Shown in pieces: positions 1-5,257 of a DNA stretch of 5,317 nucleotides. The notes beneath the pieces are model-generated. The model did not search any database. It was not told the origin of the DNA and worked only from the letters and a program-made list of their open reading frames with translations. The DNA is from an uncultured Atopobium sp. GTDB lineage: Bacteria > Actinomycetota > Coriobacteriia > Coriobacteriales > Atopobiaceae. The translations under genes were made by a program, and so were the position numbers. The stretch spans positions 1 through 5,317 of the forward strand of contig CAKAPG010000022.1 in assembly GCA_916715765.1 (NCBI GenBank). The letters are read 5' to 3'. Positions within the stretch are counted from its first letter, which is position 1. Each line of letters opens with the position of its first letter.

Positions 1-416
1 CAGTAACCAAGGTTTGGAATGGTACAAAGAAGGATTCTGTAACCGTTCACCTGCTTGCTGATGGTGTTGACACTGGTCAGACCCTTGTCCTTTCTGAGGC
101 AAACAATTGGACCGGTTCATTTGTTGGTGTAAATCTTTACGCAGCAGATAATCACGTCATTGCTTACACCGTTTCTGAGGACGCTGTTGAGGGTTACACT
201 TCTGAGATCACTGGTGATATGGCTAATGGCTTTACCATTACAAACGCCGAGACTCCAGTTACCCCAACTCCAACTCCAGAGAAGCCTGGTAAGAAGCGTA
301 AGCACCGCACGCCTGATACTGGTGACGCAAGCGTAGTAGCTATGGTTGCGTTTGCAACGGTCGGCGCTGGCTTTGTTGGTGTTGGAGCATATGCTCGCAC
401 TCGTAAAGAGCAGTAA
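1..416 (+). CDS. Cell-wall-anchored surface protein, C-terminal part (Cna-B domain plus sortase signal)
   Basis: This is the 3' end of a gene that starts before the window; the first full codon is at base 3 and 137 residues are visible. Residues 1-83 look like one Cna-B (collagen-binding B-type) domain, opening with VTKVWNG and closing with FTITNAE. The pattern needed for an internal isopeptide bond is present: Lys3 in the first strand, Glu59 in YTVSE, and Asn81 in TITNAE. A Thr-Pro repeat (about 85-92) and a basic stretch (KKRKHR, 97-102) follow as a wall-spanning linker. The sorting signal is TPDTG (103-107), an LPXTG variant, then a hydrophobic segment (about 109-129) and a charged RTRKEQ tail. 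The protein should be cut by a sortase and linked to peptidoglycan or built into a pilus. The ligand cannot be told from this fragment. The family call is firm; adhesin versus pilin subunit is open. Confidence 0.9.
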   Translation, partial: VTKVWNGTKKDSVTVHLLADGVDTGQTLVLSEANNWTGSFVGVNLYAADNHVIAYTVSEDAVEGYTSEITGDMANGFTITNAETPVTPTPTPEKPGKKRKHRTPDTGDASVVAMVAFATVGAGFVGVGAYARTRKEQ

Positions 417-440
417 GCAACACACATATACTTAGTATGC

Positions 441-473
441 AGATCCCCCGCTTTTATAAAAAGCGGGGGATCT
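441..473 (+). terminator. Strong hairpin terminator after the surface protein gene
   Basis: A perfect 15-bp stem (441-455 with 459-473) has a GATCCCCCGC core and A/T pairs next to a 3-base ATA loop. It begins 24 bases after the surface protein stop codon. The run after the stem is only TTTGTC, so the U-tract is short, but stem strength and position fit an intrinsic terminator. The A-run and T-run within the stem could let it act in both directions. Confidence 0.8.
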
Positions 474-551
474 TTGTCAGAAGGACGATTCCTTGTTTTA
501 ACTGGGGATGTTTACGTTCACCGAATTTGCCAACCGTTTAACCAATAAGAG

Positions 552-585
552 CGTTCTTCTCGCCATGGAGTGTAAGAGAAGAACG
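552..585 (+). repeat. Perfect 10-bp inverted repeat upstream of the phosphotransferase gene
   Basis: CGTTCTTCTC (552-561) is repeated as its exact reverse complement GAGAAGAACG (576-585), with a 14-base spacer. There is no T-run after it, and it lies 56 bases before the chosen start codon. It could be a repressor operator or an RNA hairpin in the leader of the downstream gene. I found no convincing -35/-10 pair around it, so which of these is right cannot be decided from sequence. The rest of the 417-641 gap holds the terminator before it and the ribosome binding site after it. Confidence 0.55.
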
Positions 586-631
586 ACAATACTACTAGGT
601 GGATAGTGAATATCTGCATGAGTACCTTATT

Positions 632-636
632 GGAGG
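632..636 (+). promoter_or_regulatory. Ribosome binding site that sets the phosphotransferase start
   Basis: GGAGG lies 5 bases before the ATG at 642. The frame stays open upstream to GTG 606 and ATG 618, but neither has a well-placed Shine-Dalgarno sequence: AGGTGG at 597-602 is too close to the first and too far from the second. The start at 642 is therefore preferred. Confidence 0.7.
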
Positions 637-641
637 TTGTT

Positions 642-1406
642 ATGGAGCTCAAAGCTGATAAAAAGGTAATTGTCGAGCGTAATAACAAAGTTGTGTACGA
701 CAACGGAGACACAGTCGTTAAGGTGTTCAGCGGAAGCAAACCTTCTGCTGATATTATGAATGAGGCTTTAAACCTCACTCGTGCTGAACAGGCCGGCATC
801 AACGTTCCTTCTCTTGTAGAGATCAGTAAGGTTGGTAATTGCTGGGCTGTTTCAACCAGAAAAGTTGAAGGCAAAACAATTAGGCAGCTGATTGAGGAGC
901 ATCCAGAAAAAGAGGATGAGTACCTCAATAAGTTTGTTGATATTGAGCTGGCCATCCACGCTCATAAGGCGCCACTTCTGACTCGCCAAAAAGATAAGTT
1001 CACCCGAATGATTAATAGTATTCCAGACATTCTTGATGAGGCTACAAGGTATGAGCTTCTGCTTAAGCTTGACGGCATGAAGCCTCACACTAAGGTCTGT
1101 CACGGTGACTTTGTCCCGTCCAATGTTATTCTCGCCGAAGATGGCGCTCCTGTAATTCTTGACTGGGCCCATGCAACACAAGGTAATGGCGCTGCAGACT
1201 GCGCTACAACTTACCTGCACCTGCTTCTTCATGGTGATGAGGAGCTTGCCGAGAAGTACATCAATCTTTATTGCACCAAGCAGGGCTGCACACGTCAGTA
1301 TGTAAACGATTGGCTTGGCATTATTGCTGCAGCAGAGCTTGCACGCGGTCGTGTAAAAGAAACAGAGTTCCTGCTTAAGTGGGTAAATGTTTTTGATGCA
1401 ATGTAG
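642..1406 (+). CDS. APH/choline-kinase-type small-molecule phosphotransferase
   Basis: The 254-residue cytoplasmic enzyme has a protein-kinase-like fold and is expected to move phosphate from a nucleotide to a small hydroxyl substrate. Lys27 in TVVKVF fits the nucleotide-binding lysine of the small lobe. The catalytic loop is HGDFVPSN (154-161), with Asp156 as the expected catalytic base and Asn161 as metal ligand. LDW (173-175) supplies the second metal-binding aspartate, Asp174, and a G..AAD element follows at 181-186. The length suits a compact member of the APH superfamily. The N-lobe is short and I see none of the sequence features that would mark a known aminoglycoside resistance enzyme. 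The substrate is unknown; choline, a sugar or another metabolite are all possible. The gene stands alone between two hairpins, so it is probably its own transcription unit. GTG 606 is a less likely start that would add 12 residues. Confidence 0.85.
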   Translation: MELKADKKVIVERNNKVVYDNGDTVVKVFSGSKPSADIMNEALNLTRAEQAGINVPSLVEISKVGNCWAVSTRKVEGKTIRQLIEEHPEKEDEYLNKFVDIELAIHAHKAPLLTRQKDKFTRMINSIPDILDEATRYELLLKLDGMKPHTKVCHGDFVPSNVILAEDGAPVILDWAHATQGNGAADCATTYLHLLLHGDEELAEKYINLYCTKQGCTRQYVNDWLGIIAAAELARGRVKETEFLLKWVNVFDAM

Positions 1407-1433
1407 TTGGTTACAAGAACTTTAAACTAGCCG

Positions 1434-1462
1434 AGAAGAGCCTCGTCAGGGGCTCTTCTTTT
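1434..1462 (+). terminator. Intrinsic terminator after the phosphotransferase gene
   Basis: A 9-bp stem (AGAAGAGCC at 1434-1442 with GGCTCTTCT at 1451-1459) is extended by a T·G and a C-G pair to a GTCA loop and runs straight into TTTT. It starts 28 bases after the phosphotransferase stop codon. It separates that gene from the acetyltransferase, although the 44 bases between it and the next start show no obvious promoter, so some read-through may feed the next gene. Confidence 0.85.
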
Positions 1463-1506
1463 ATTACACTTCTTGCCATTACATAAAGAGACACAAGGAG
1501 TTAGTC

Positions 1507-2148
1507 ATGTACGATATTGATCCAAAGCAGACCACCGCAAAGTCAGAAAATAAGAAATCAAAGCTTGAGCGCATGAGCGCTGGTGAGTGGTGTAGTGGTG
1601 AAGCTGACGCAGAACAAAGCGCAGCTTTTTGGCGCGCTAAGGATCTTGCCTGGGAGTTCAATCAGACCCGCCCAAGTGATAAAGAGAAGTGCCGTCAGAT
1701 TTTGACTGAACTTCTCGGTGAACTAGGAGAGGGAAGTGCAGCAGTTTCTCCTTTTAATGTTGACTATGGCTTCAATATCAAGATTGGCCCACATAGCTTT
1801 ATCAACCACGGTGCATACCTGATGGATTGTGCGCCTATCACTTTTGGTGCTCATAGTTTTGTGGGCCCTCAGTTTAAGGCATATACCGTTCAGCATCCTT
1901 TAGACGCCGAGGAGAGAAATGCTTGGTATGAGCGAGCATTGCCTATCACGGTGGGAGATAACTGCTGGTTTGGCGGAAATGTGACGGTGCTTCCCGGTGT
2001 AACTATTGGCAATAACTGCGTTATTGGTGCTAATAGCCTGGTTACTAAAGATATTCCAGACAATTCTCTTGTTGTTGGTTCTCCCGCAAAGGTCGTACGT
2101 CAAATTACCGAGGCAGATAAGCTGGGACTCAAAGACCTTTTGGGCTAG
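1507..2148 (+). CDS. Sugar O-acetyltransferase, maltose/galactoside acetyltransferase family
   Basis: The 213-residue enzyme should transfer acetyl from acetyl-CoA to a sugar hydroxyl in the cytoplasm. The N-terminal Mac-type region (about 20-75) carries the family's AGE motif in ERMSAGEWCSG. The rest is a left-handed beta-helix built from hexapeptide repeats, best seen in ITVGDNCWFGGNVTVLPGVT and IGNNCVIGANS. His130 in VQHPLD matches the catalytic histidine of LacA/Maa enzymes, and GSPAKVVR (191-198) is the usual C-terminal acetyl-CoA-binding end. The start is supported by AAGGAG 6 bases upstream. About 16 polar, Lys-rich residues precede the usual family start, so the protein is slightly longer at the N-terminus than typical Maa. 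The acceptor sugar is not clear, and no maltose or lactose genes are nearby. An alternative would be acetylation of a cell-envelope sugar. Confidence 0.9.
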   Translation: MYDIDPKQTTAKSENKKSKLERMSAGEWCSGEADAEQSAAFWRAKDLAWEFNQTRPSDKEKCRQILTELLGELGEGSAAVSPFNVDYGFNIKIGPHSFINHGAYLMDCAPITFGAHSFVGPQFKAYTVQHPLDAEERNAWYERALPITVGDNCWFGGNVTVLPGVTIGNNCVIGANSLVTKDIPDNSLVVGSPAKVVRQITEADKLGLKDLLG

Positions 2149-2210
2149 TTCTGTTAGGCTAGGCGCGCGTGGCTTCGGGGCATAGGACTTTAGAGTACTC
2201 GGTTTCAGAG

Positions 2211-2227
2211 CGCACGAAAAATGTGCG
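2211..2227 (+). terminator. Weak hairpin, possible terminator of the acetyltransferase gene
   Basis: CGCAC (2211-2215) pairs with GTGCG (2223-2227), with one more G·T pair inside, then ATTTAAG. The stem is short and the T-run is poor. It is the only hairpin I see between the acetyltransferase stop and the next promoter, so it may end that transcript, but the evidence is slight. Confidence 0.3.
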
Positions 2228-2282
2228 ATTTAAGAAAACCCTGCTAGATTAGGCCTTTTAGGGAGATTGTTTAACTATTTAT

Positions 2283-2310
2283 TTGATGTTAGAGGCATCC
2301 GCGCTATAAT
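2283..2310 (+). promoter_or_regulatory. Vegetative (sigma-A type) promoter of the riboswitch operon
   Basis: The -10 box is a perfect TATAAT at 2305-2310. The -35 box TTGATG at 2283-2288 matches four of six consensus bases, with a 16-bp spacer. Transcription should start near 2316-2318, right at the 5' edge of the TPP aptamer, which gives almost no leader before the riboswitch. Confidence 0.75.
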
Positions 2311-2316
2311 AAATAC

Positions 2317-2403
2317 ACGGGGAGCTGGGAAATGGCCCGGCTGAGAGGCAGCACCTTATGCTGCGACCCATAAACCTGATCTGGGCAATGCCAGCGTAGG
2401 GAG
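2317..2403 (+). promoter_or_regulatory. TPP riboswitch aptamer (THI element)
   Basis: The conserved landmarks appear in order: GGGGAGC at 2319-2325, GCTGAGA at 2340-2346, ACCC at 2366-2369, ACCTGATCTGG at 2374-2384, and CCAGCGTAGGGA at 2391-2402. Helices can be drawn: P2 from GGG with the ACCC segment, P3 from 2324-2329 with 2336-2341, an extra 6-bp stem from GCAGCA (2348-2353) with TGCTGC (2359-2364), and P5 from CTGG (2381-2384) with CCAG (2391-2394). The element binds thiamine pyrophosphate and normally lowers expression of thiamine synthesis or transport genes. It lies directly upstream of the ABC importer operon. I could not find a P1 helix flanking the aptamer, which is unusual. Confidence 0.95.
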
Positions 2404-2406
2404 CCA

Positions 2407-2440
2407 ATGCCGTCCTTACGCACTATAAGAAGGAGGGCAT
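2407..2440 (+). promoter_or_regulatory. Shine-Dalgarno-sequestering hairpin (riboswitch expression platform)
   Basis: ATGCCGTCCTT (2407-2417) pairs with AAGGAGGGCAT (2430-2440) at 10 of 11 positions, the exception being a G·G mismatch at 2412/2435. The loop is 12 bases. The 3' arm contains the whole AAGGAGG ribosome binding site of the permease gene and ends on the base before its ATG at 2441. When folded it should block ribosome binding. There is no T-run, so the switch is expected to act on translation and not on termination. Confidence 0.8.
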
Positions 2441-3214
2441 ATGAAAAAACTTTCTCAGTTTACATTGCAAGCCATATCCCTTACTTCTTTTCTTGTGCTT
2501 TGGCAGCTTGTTATTGTTGCAGGAATTATTCCAAATTACCTTGTTCCAACTCCTGTTCAGGTTGTATTTGCGCTGGTTAAAGACTTCCAGCTTTTGATGA
2601 CGCATACAGGGATTACGCTTCTAGAATCCCTTGTAGGTCTGGCTATTGGAGTGTTTATTGGCTTTGCGCTTGCGGTTCTTATGGACTTCTTCAAAACGCT
2701 GGACAAATTGCTCTCTCCACTTGTTACTATCTCGCAGACTATTCCTATTGTGACTATCGCGCCGCTTCTGGTGCTTTGGCTGGGTTATGGCCTTTTGCCC
2801 AAGATTGTTCTTGTAGCCATTTCAACGTTTTTCCCTATTACCGTGGCATTGAACTCGGCATTTAAAGCAATTGATCCTGATATGGTTGACCTCATGACTA
2901 CCATGGGGGCCACGAGGATACAGATTTTTTTGCACGTCAAGTTGGCCGCTGCTGCTCCGCAGTTCTTCTCGGGGCTCAAAATGAGCGTGACCTACGCCGT
3001 AATTGGCGCGGTAATTGCAGAATGGCTGGGAGGCGACGCTGGACTAGGTGTGTATATGACGCGCGTCAGAAAGGCGTTTGCGTACGACAGGATGTTTGCG
3101 GCAATCGTGGTGGTGTCTGCGTTGTCGTTGGTGTTGATGAAGGTTGTGGAACTTGTCCAAAAGCGTGCGCTTCCTTGGGATACCTCTCAGGACGCCAAAG
3201 AATCCGCACGATAA
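2441..3214 (+). CDS. thiX: ABC transporter permease, probable thiamine-pyrimidine importer (ThiX-like)
   Basis: The 257-residue membrane protein belongs to the binding-protein-dependent permease family (SsuC/TauC/ThiX type). Six hydrophobic segments can be read at about 12-30, 62-82, 95-115, 121-141, 183-197 and 217-236. SQTIPIVTIAPLLVLWLGYG (98-117) is typical of this subfamily. The cytoplasmic EAA-type coupling loop lies at about 147-173 (TTMGATRIQIF through AAAAP), with conserved Gly156 and Pro173; this loop docks on the ATPase. It would work as a homodimer with the downstream binding protein and ATPase. The start has a strong AAGGAGG 4 bases upstream, sequestered by the riboswitch hairpin. 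The family is certain. The substrate (HMP, formylaminopyrimidine or a similar thiamine precursor) is inferred from the TPP riboswitch and the neighbouring binding protein. The 3' third is richer in GC than the 5' part. Confidence 0.88.
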   Translation: MKKLSQFTLQAISLTSFLVLWQLVIVAGIIPNYLVPTPVQVVFALVKDFQLLMTHTGITLLESLVGLAIGVFIGFALAVLMDFFKTLDKLLSPLVTISQTIPIVTIAPLLVLWLGYGLLPKIVLVAISTFFPITVALNSAFKAIDPDMVDLMTTMGATRIQIFLHVKLAAAAPQFFSGLKMSVTYAVIGAVIAEWLGGDAGLGVYMTRVRKAFAYDRMFAAIVVVSALSLVLMKVVELVQKRALPWDTSQDAKESAR

Positions 3215-3250
3215 CTTTGACGGAACTCAAAGAAAGAAGTGATTACGCGC

Positions 3251-4303
3251 ATGAACGCATTTAATCGCAAGGATATAACAAGAAAAGGCTTTCTAGCTGC
3301 GATGGGTTTCTCGACAGCAGGACTTTGCGCAGGATGCTCGCTTGAGCAGCCGTCTGCTCCATCCAACGCAAACAAGGGTGCTGGGCAGAATTCCGGCGGT
3401 ACCACAGAGATTACGTTTGCACTGGACTACACCCCAAACACCAACCACACCGGCATCTATGTGGCTCAGGAGAAGGGCTACTTTGACGAGGTTGGCCTCA
3501 AGATAACCATCCAGCAGCCACCCGCTGACGGCGCCGATGCGCTGATTGGTGCTGGTGGCGCTCAGATGGGCGTTACCTACCAGGACTATATTGCTAACAG
3601 TCTCTCGTCTTCTAATCCGTTGCCGTATACCGCGGTGGCCGCTATCATTCAGCACAATCTTTCGGGCATTATGAGCCGTGAAGAAGATCACATTGTTCGT
3701 CCACGTGACCTTAATGATCGTACCTACGCAACGTGGAATCTCCCTGTTGAGCAGGCTACTATCAGGTCAGTTATGGAATCTGATGGAGGAGATCCCTCCA
3801 CGCTTAAAATGGTACCTTATGAGGTAGATGATGAGGTATCTGGCCTAAAAGCAAAGATGTTTGATGCAGTTTGGGCGTTCGAGCAGTGGGCTGTTCAAAA
3901 CGCTCGTGTTCAGAACTTTGCATACAACTACTTTGCGTTTACAGCTATTGATCAGAACTTTGACTATTACACGCCAGTTATCGCAGTAAATGATGGCTTT
4001 GCAAAAGAGAATCCAGACGCTGTTAAGGCCTTCTTAAGCGCTACCAGAAAAGGTTATGAGTTCTGCGTCTCTAACCCAGACGAGGCAGCAGAGATTCTAC
4101 TCAAGGCCGTTCCAGAACTTGACGCTGACCTGGTTAAAGCTTCTCAAAAATTCTTGGCAGCCAAATACATTGACGACGCTGAGAAGTGGGGTGTTATTGA
4201 TTCTGCCCGTTGGCAGCGTTTCTACACCTGGCTCAACAATCAGCAGCTGCTAGAGAATAAGATTGACCCATCTGCAGGATTTACTAGTGAGTACCTTGGA
4301 TAA
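3251..4303 (+). CDS. thiY: ABC transporter substrate-binding lipoprotein, NMT1/THI5-like (ThiY-like)
   Basis: The 350-residue extracytoplasmic protein should capture a thiamine pyrimidine precursor and deliver it to the permease. The N-terminus has a Tat-like motif TRKGFLAA (10-17), with RK in place of RR, then a short hydrophobic stretch ending in LCAGC, where Cys29 would be lipidated. A Ser/Asn/Gly linker (about 30-52) leads into an NMT1/THI5-type domain. ThiY-like landmarks are DYTPNTNHTG (59-68), YVAQEKGYF (70-78), QPPADGADAL (89-98), IIQHNLSG (132-139), DAVWAFEQW around Trp208 and FDYYTPVI (237-244). It begins 36 bases after the permease stop. GTG 3239 is an alternative start that adds four residues; only a weak purine-rich AAAGAAAG (3229-3236) lies upstream, so the start is not settled. 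A riboflavin-type (RibY) ligand is possible, but the TPP riboswitch favours the thiamine pathway. Confidence 0.88.
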   Translation: MNAFNRKDITRKGFLAAMGFSTAGLCAGCSLEQPSAPSNANKGAGQNSGGTTEITFALDYTPNTNHTGIYVAQEKGYFDEVGLKITIQQPPADGADALIGAGGAQMGVTYQDYIANSLSSSNPLPYTAVAAIIQHNLSGIMSREEDHIVRPRDLNDRTYATWNLPVEQATIRSVMESDGGDPSTLKMVPYEVDDEVSGLKAKMFDAVWAFEQWAVQNARVQNFAYNYFAFTAIDQNFDYYTPVIAVNDGFAKENPDAVKAFLSATRKGYEFCVSNPDEAAEILLKAVPELDADLVKASQKFLAAKYIDDAEKWGVIDSARWQRFYTWLNNQQLLENKIDPSAGFTSEYLG

Positions 4304-5192
4304 GAAACTTACTGACATAACAGAAGGCACAATCGTAGAAGCTCCTGGCGAGAAGGACCTTGCAGCTGCAGCTGCATGCGAGTCGCAACAGACTGCTCCA
4401 GCGCTTGAAGCGTGCAGCCTTACGCTGGTCTGGGGAAATGGCCAGGTTGTTGCCAAGGACATCTCAATTGAGCTGCAGCCGGGTACAATCACCTGCCTGG
4501 TTGGCCGCTCAGGCTGCGGTAAGACTACGCTGCTCCACGCACTTGCGGGGCTTTTGCAGCCGCAAGAGGGCAAGGTGCTGCTGCATGGCTCCGACGTCAC
4601 GGGACATCCGGGCCACATCGGCTACATGCTCCAGAAGGATTTGCTCATCCCAAGCAAACGAATCATCGACAACGTAGCACTTCCGCTTGAGCTGAAGGGC
4701 GTCTCGCGCGCTGAGGCACGCGCACGGGCCCAGGAGATGCTGGAACGCGGCGGACTTGAGCGCGTGGCACAAAGCTGGCCTCACGAGCTCTCAGGAGGCA
4801 TGAGACAGCGTGTTGCGTTCCTGCGCACGGCACTTATCGGCTCAGACATCATGCTGCTGGACGAGCCCTTCTCGGCGCTTGACGCTCTCACACGGCGAGA
4901 AATGCGTGCATGGCTCATGTCTTCCGTGAAGGAGTTTGGCCTCTCCGTACTGGTGATCACGCACGATGTTGATGAGGCTGTTGCAATGGCTTCTCGCATT
5001 TACGTGATGGCGGGAAGTCCCGCGCAGGGTGTAGTAACCAAGATTGTGGGCGTTATTGAGCCACAGGGCTGTACGGATGCAGCGGCAGTGGACTCTAGCA
5101 AAGATGCTGGTCAAGGTACTGAGCTGGCATCATTTGATTTGAGCGAAGAATTTTTGGCTGCCAAGCGAGAAGTGCTTTCATTGCTGGGATAG
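4287..5192 (+). CDS. thiZ: ABC transporter ATP-binding protein, probable thiamine-pyrimidine importer (ThiZ-like)
   Basis: The 301-residue cytoplasmic ATPase powers the importer. It has all the expected motifs: Walker A GRSGCGKTT (73-81), Q-loop Gln116 in YMLQKD, signature LSGGMRQR (168-175), Walker B IMLLDEPF with Asp192 and Glu193, and H-loop His226 in VITHD. It resembles the SsuB/TauB/ThiZ class. The chosen GTG start overlaps the end of the binding-protein gene by 17 bases and has AGGA 7 bases upstream, which suggests translational coupling; TTG 4263 and TTG 4296 in the same frame are other options. About 40 residues, including a run of five alanines, precede the ATPase domain proper, and a poorly conserved acidic/polar tail follows from about residue 245 (SPAQG onward). 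Codon use is clearly richer in GC than in the first two genes of the operon. Confidence 0.9.
   Translation: MSTLDKKLTDITEGTIVEAPGEKDLAAAAACESQQTAPALEACSLTLVWGNGQVVAKDISIELQPGTITCLVGRSGCGKTTLLHALAGLLQPQEGKVLLHGSDVTGHPGHIGYMLQKDLLIPSKRIIDNVALPLELKGVSRAEARARAQEMLERGGLERVAQSWPHELSGGMRQRVAFLRTALIGSDIMLLDEPFSALDALTRREMRAWLMSSVKEFGLSVLVITHDVDEAVAMASRIYVMAGSPAQGVVTKIVGVIEPQGCTDAAAVDSSKDAGQGTELASFDLSEEFLAAKREVLSLLG
4361..4376. repeat. 16-bp perfect palindrome of GCAGCT-type repeats inside the ATPase gene
   Basis: TGCAGCTGCAGCTGCA reads the same on both strands and encodes most of the five-alanine run near the N-terminus of the ATPase. It is a short tandem repeat that could expand or shrink by slippage. 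I see no sign of a regulatory role. Confidence 0.6.
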
Positions 5193-5211
5193 TTGTCCTT
5201 TACGTGCGCTG

Positions 5212-5257
5212 TGAACTGCCTCCCATTTCTTGGACATAAGAAATGGGAGGCAGTTCA
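5212..5257 (+). terminator. Perfect 20-bp hairpin after the transporter operon
   Basis: The arms 5212-5231 and 5238-5257 are exact reverse complements, with a 6-base GGACAT loop and a further G·T pair outside. The stem starts 20 bases after the ATPase stop, so a terminator role is likely. However, the bases after it (TATGCGGG) form no T-run, so it is not a standard intrinsic terminator. It may protect the mRNA 3' end, act with Rho, or be a DNA binding site. The 3' arm contains GGGAGG, 8 bases before an ATG that opens a 14-codon frame (5259-5303). The remaining bases to 5317 show nothing I can name. Confidence 0.6.

Noticed and set aside
518..955. Open frame of 145 codons on the minus strand
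   Set aside because: It runs across the intergenic region into the phosphotransferase gene in antisense, shows no family motif, and the + strand gene there has clear catalytic motifs.
852..1232. Open frame of 126 codons on the minus strand
   Set aside because: It lies wholly within the phosphotransferase gene and its translation is low-complexity antisense with no recognisable domain.
1463..1506. Promoter between the phosphotransferase terminator and the acetyltransferase start
   Set aside because: TTGCCA at 1473-1478 resembles a -35 box, but a matching -10 box would fall on the ribosome binding site, leaving no usable promoter.
2149..2282. Possible small gene between the acetyltransferase and the riboswitch promoter
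   Set aside because: No frame with a ribosome binding site and reasonable length was found; only a weak hairpin is visible.
3022..3264. Open frame of 80 codons on the plus strand in another frame
   Set aside because: It overlaps the 3' end of the permease and the start of the binding-protein gene, and its Cys/Arg/Val-rich translation looks like a frame shadow.
3293..3691. Open frame of 132 codons on the minus strand
   Set aside because: It is antisense to the N-terminal half of the binding-protein gene, whose motifs are well conserved.
4250..4618. Open frame of 122 codons on the minus strand
   Set aside because: It is a shadow of the GC-rich ATPase gene, antisense to its Walker A region.
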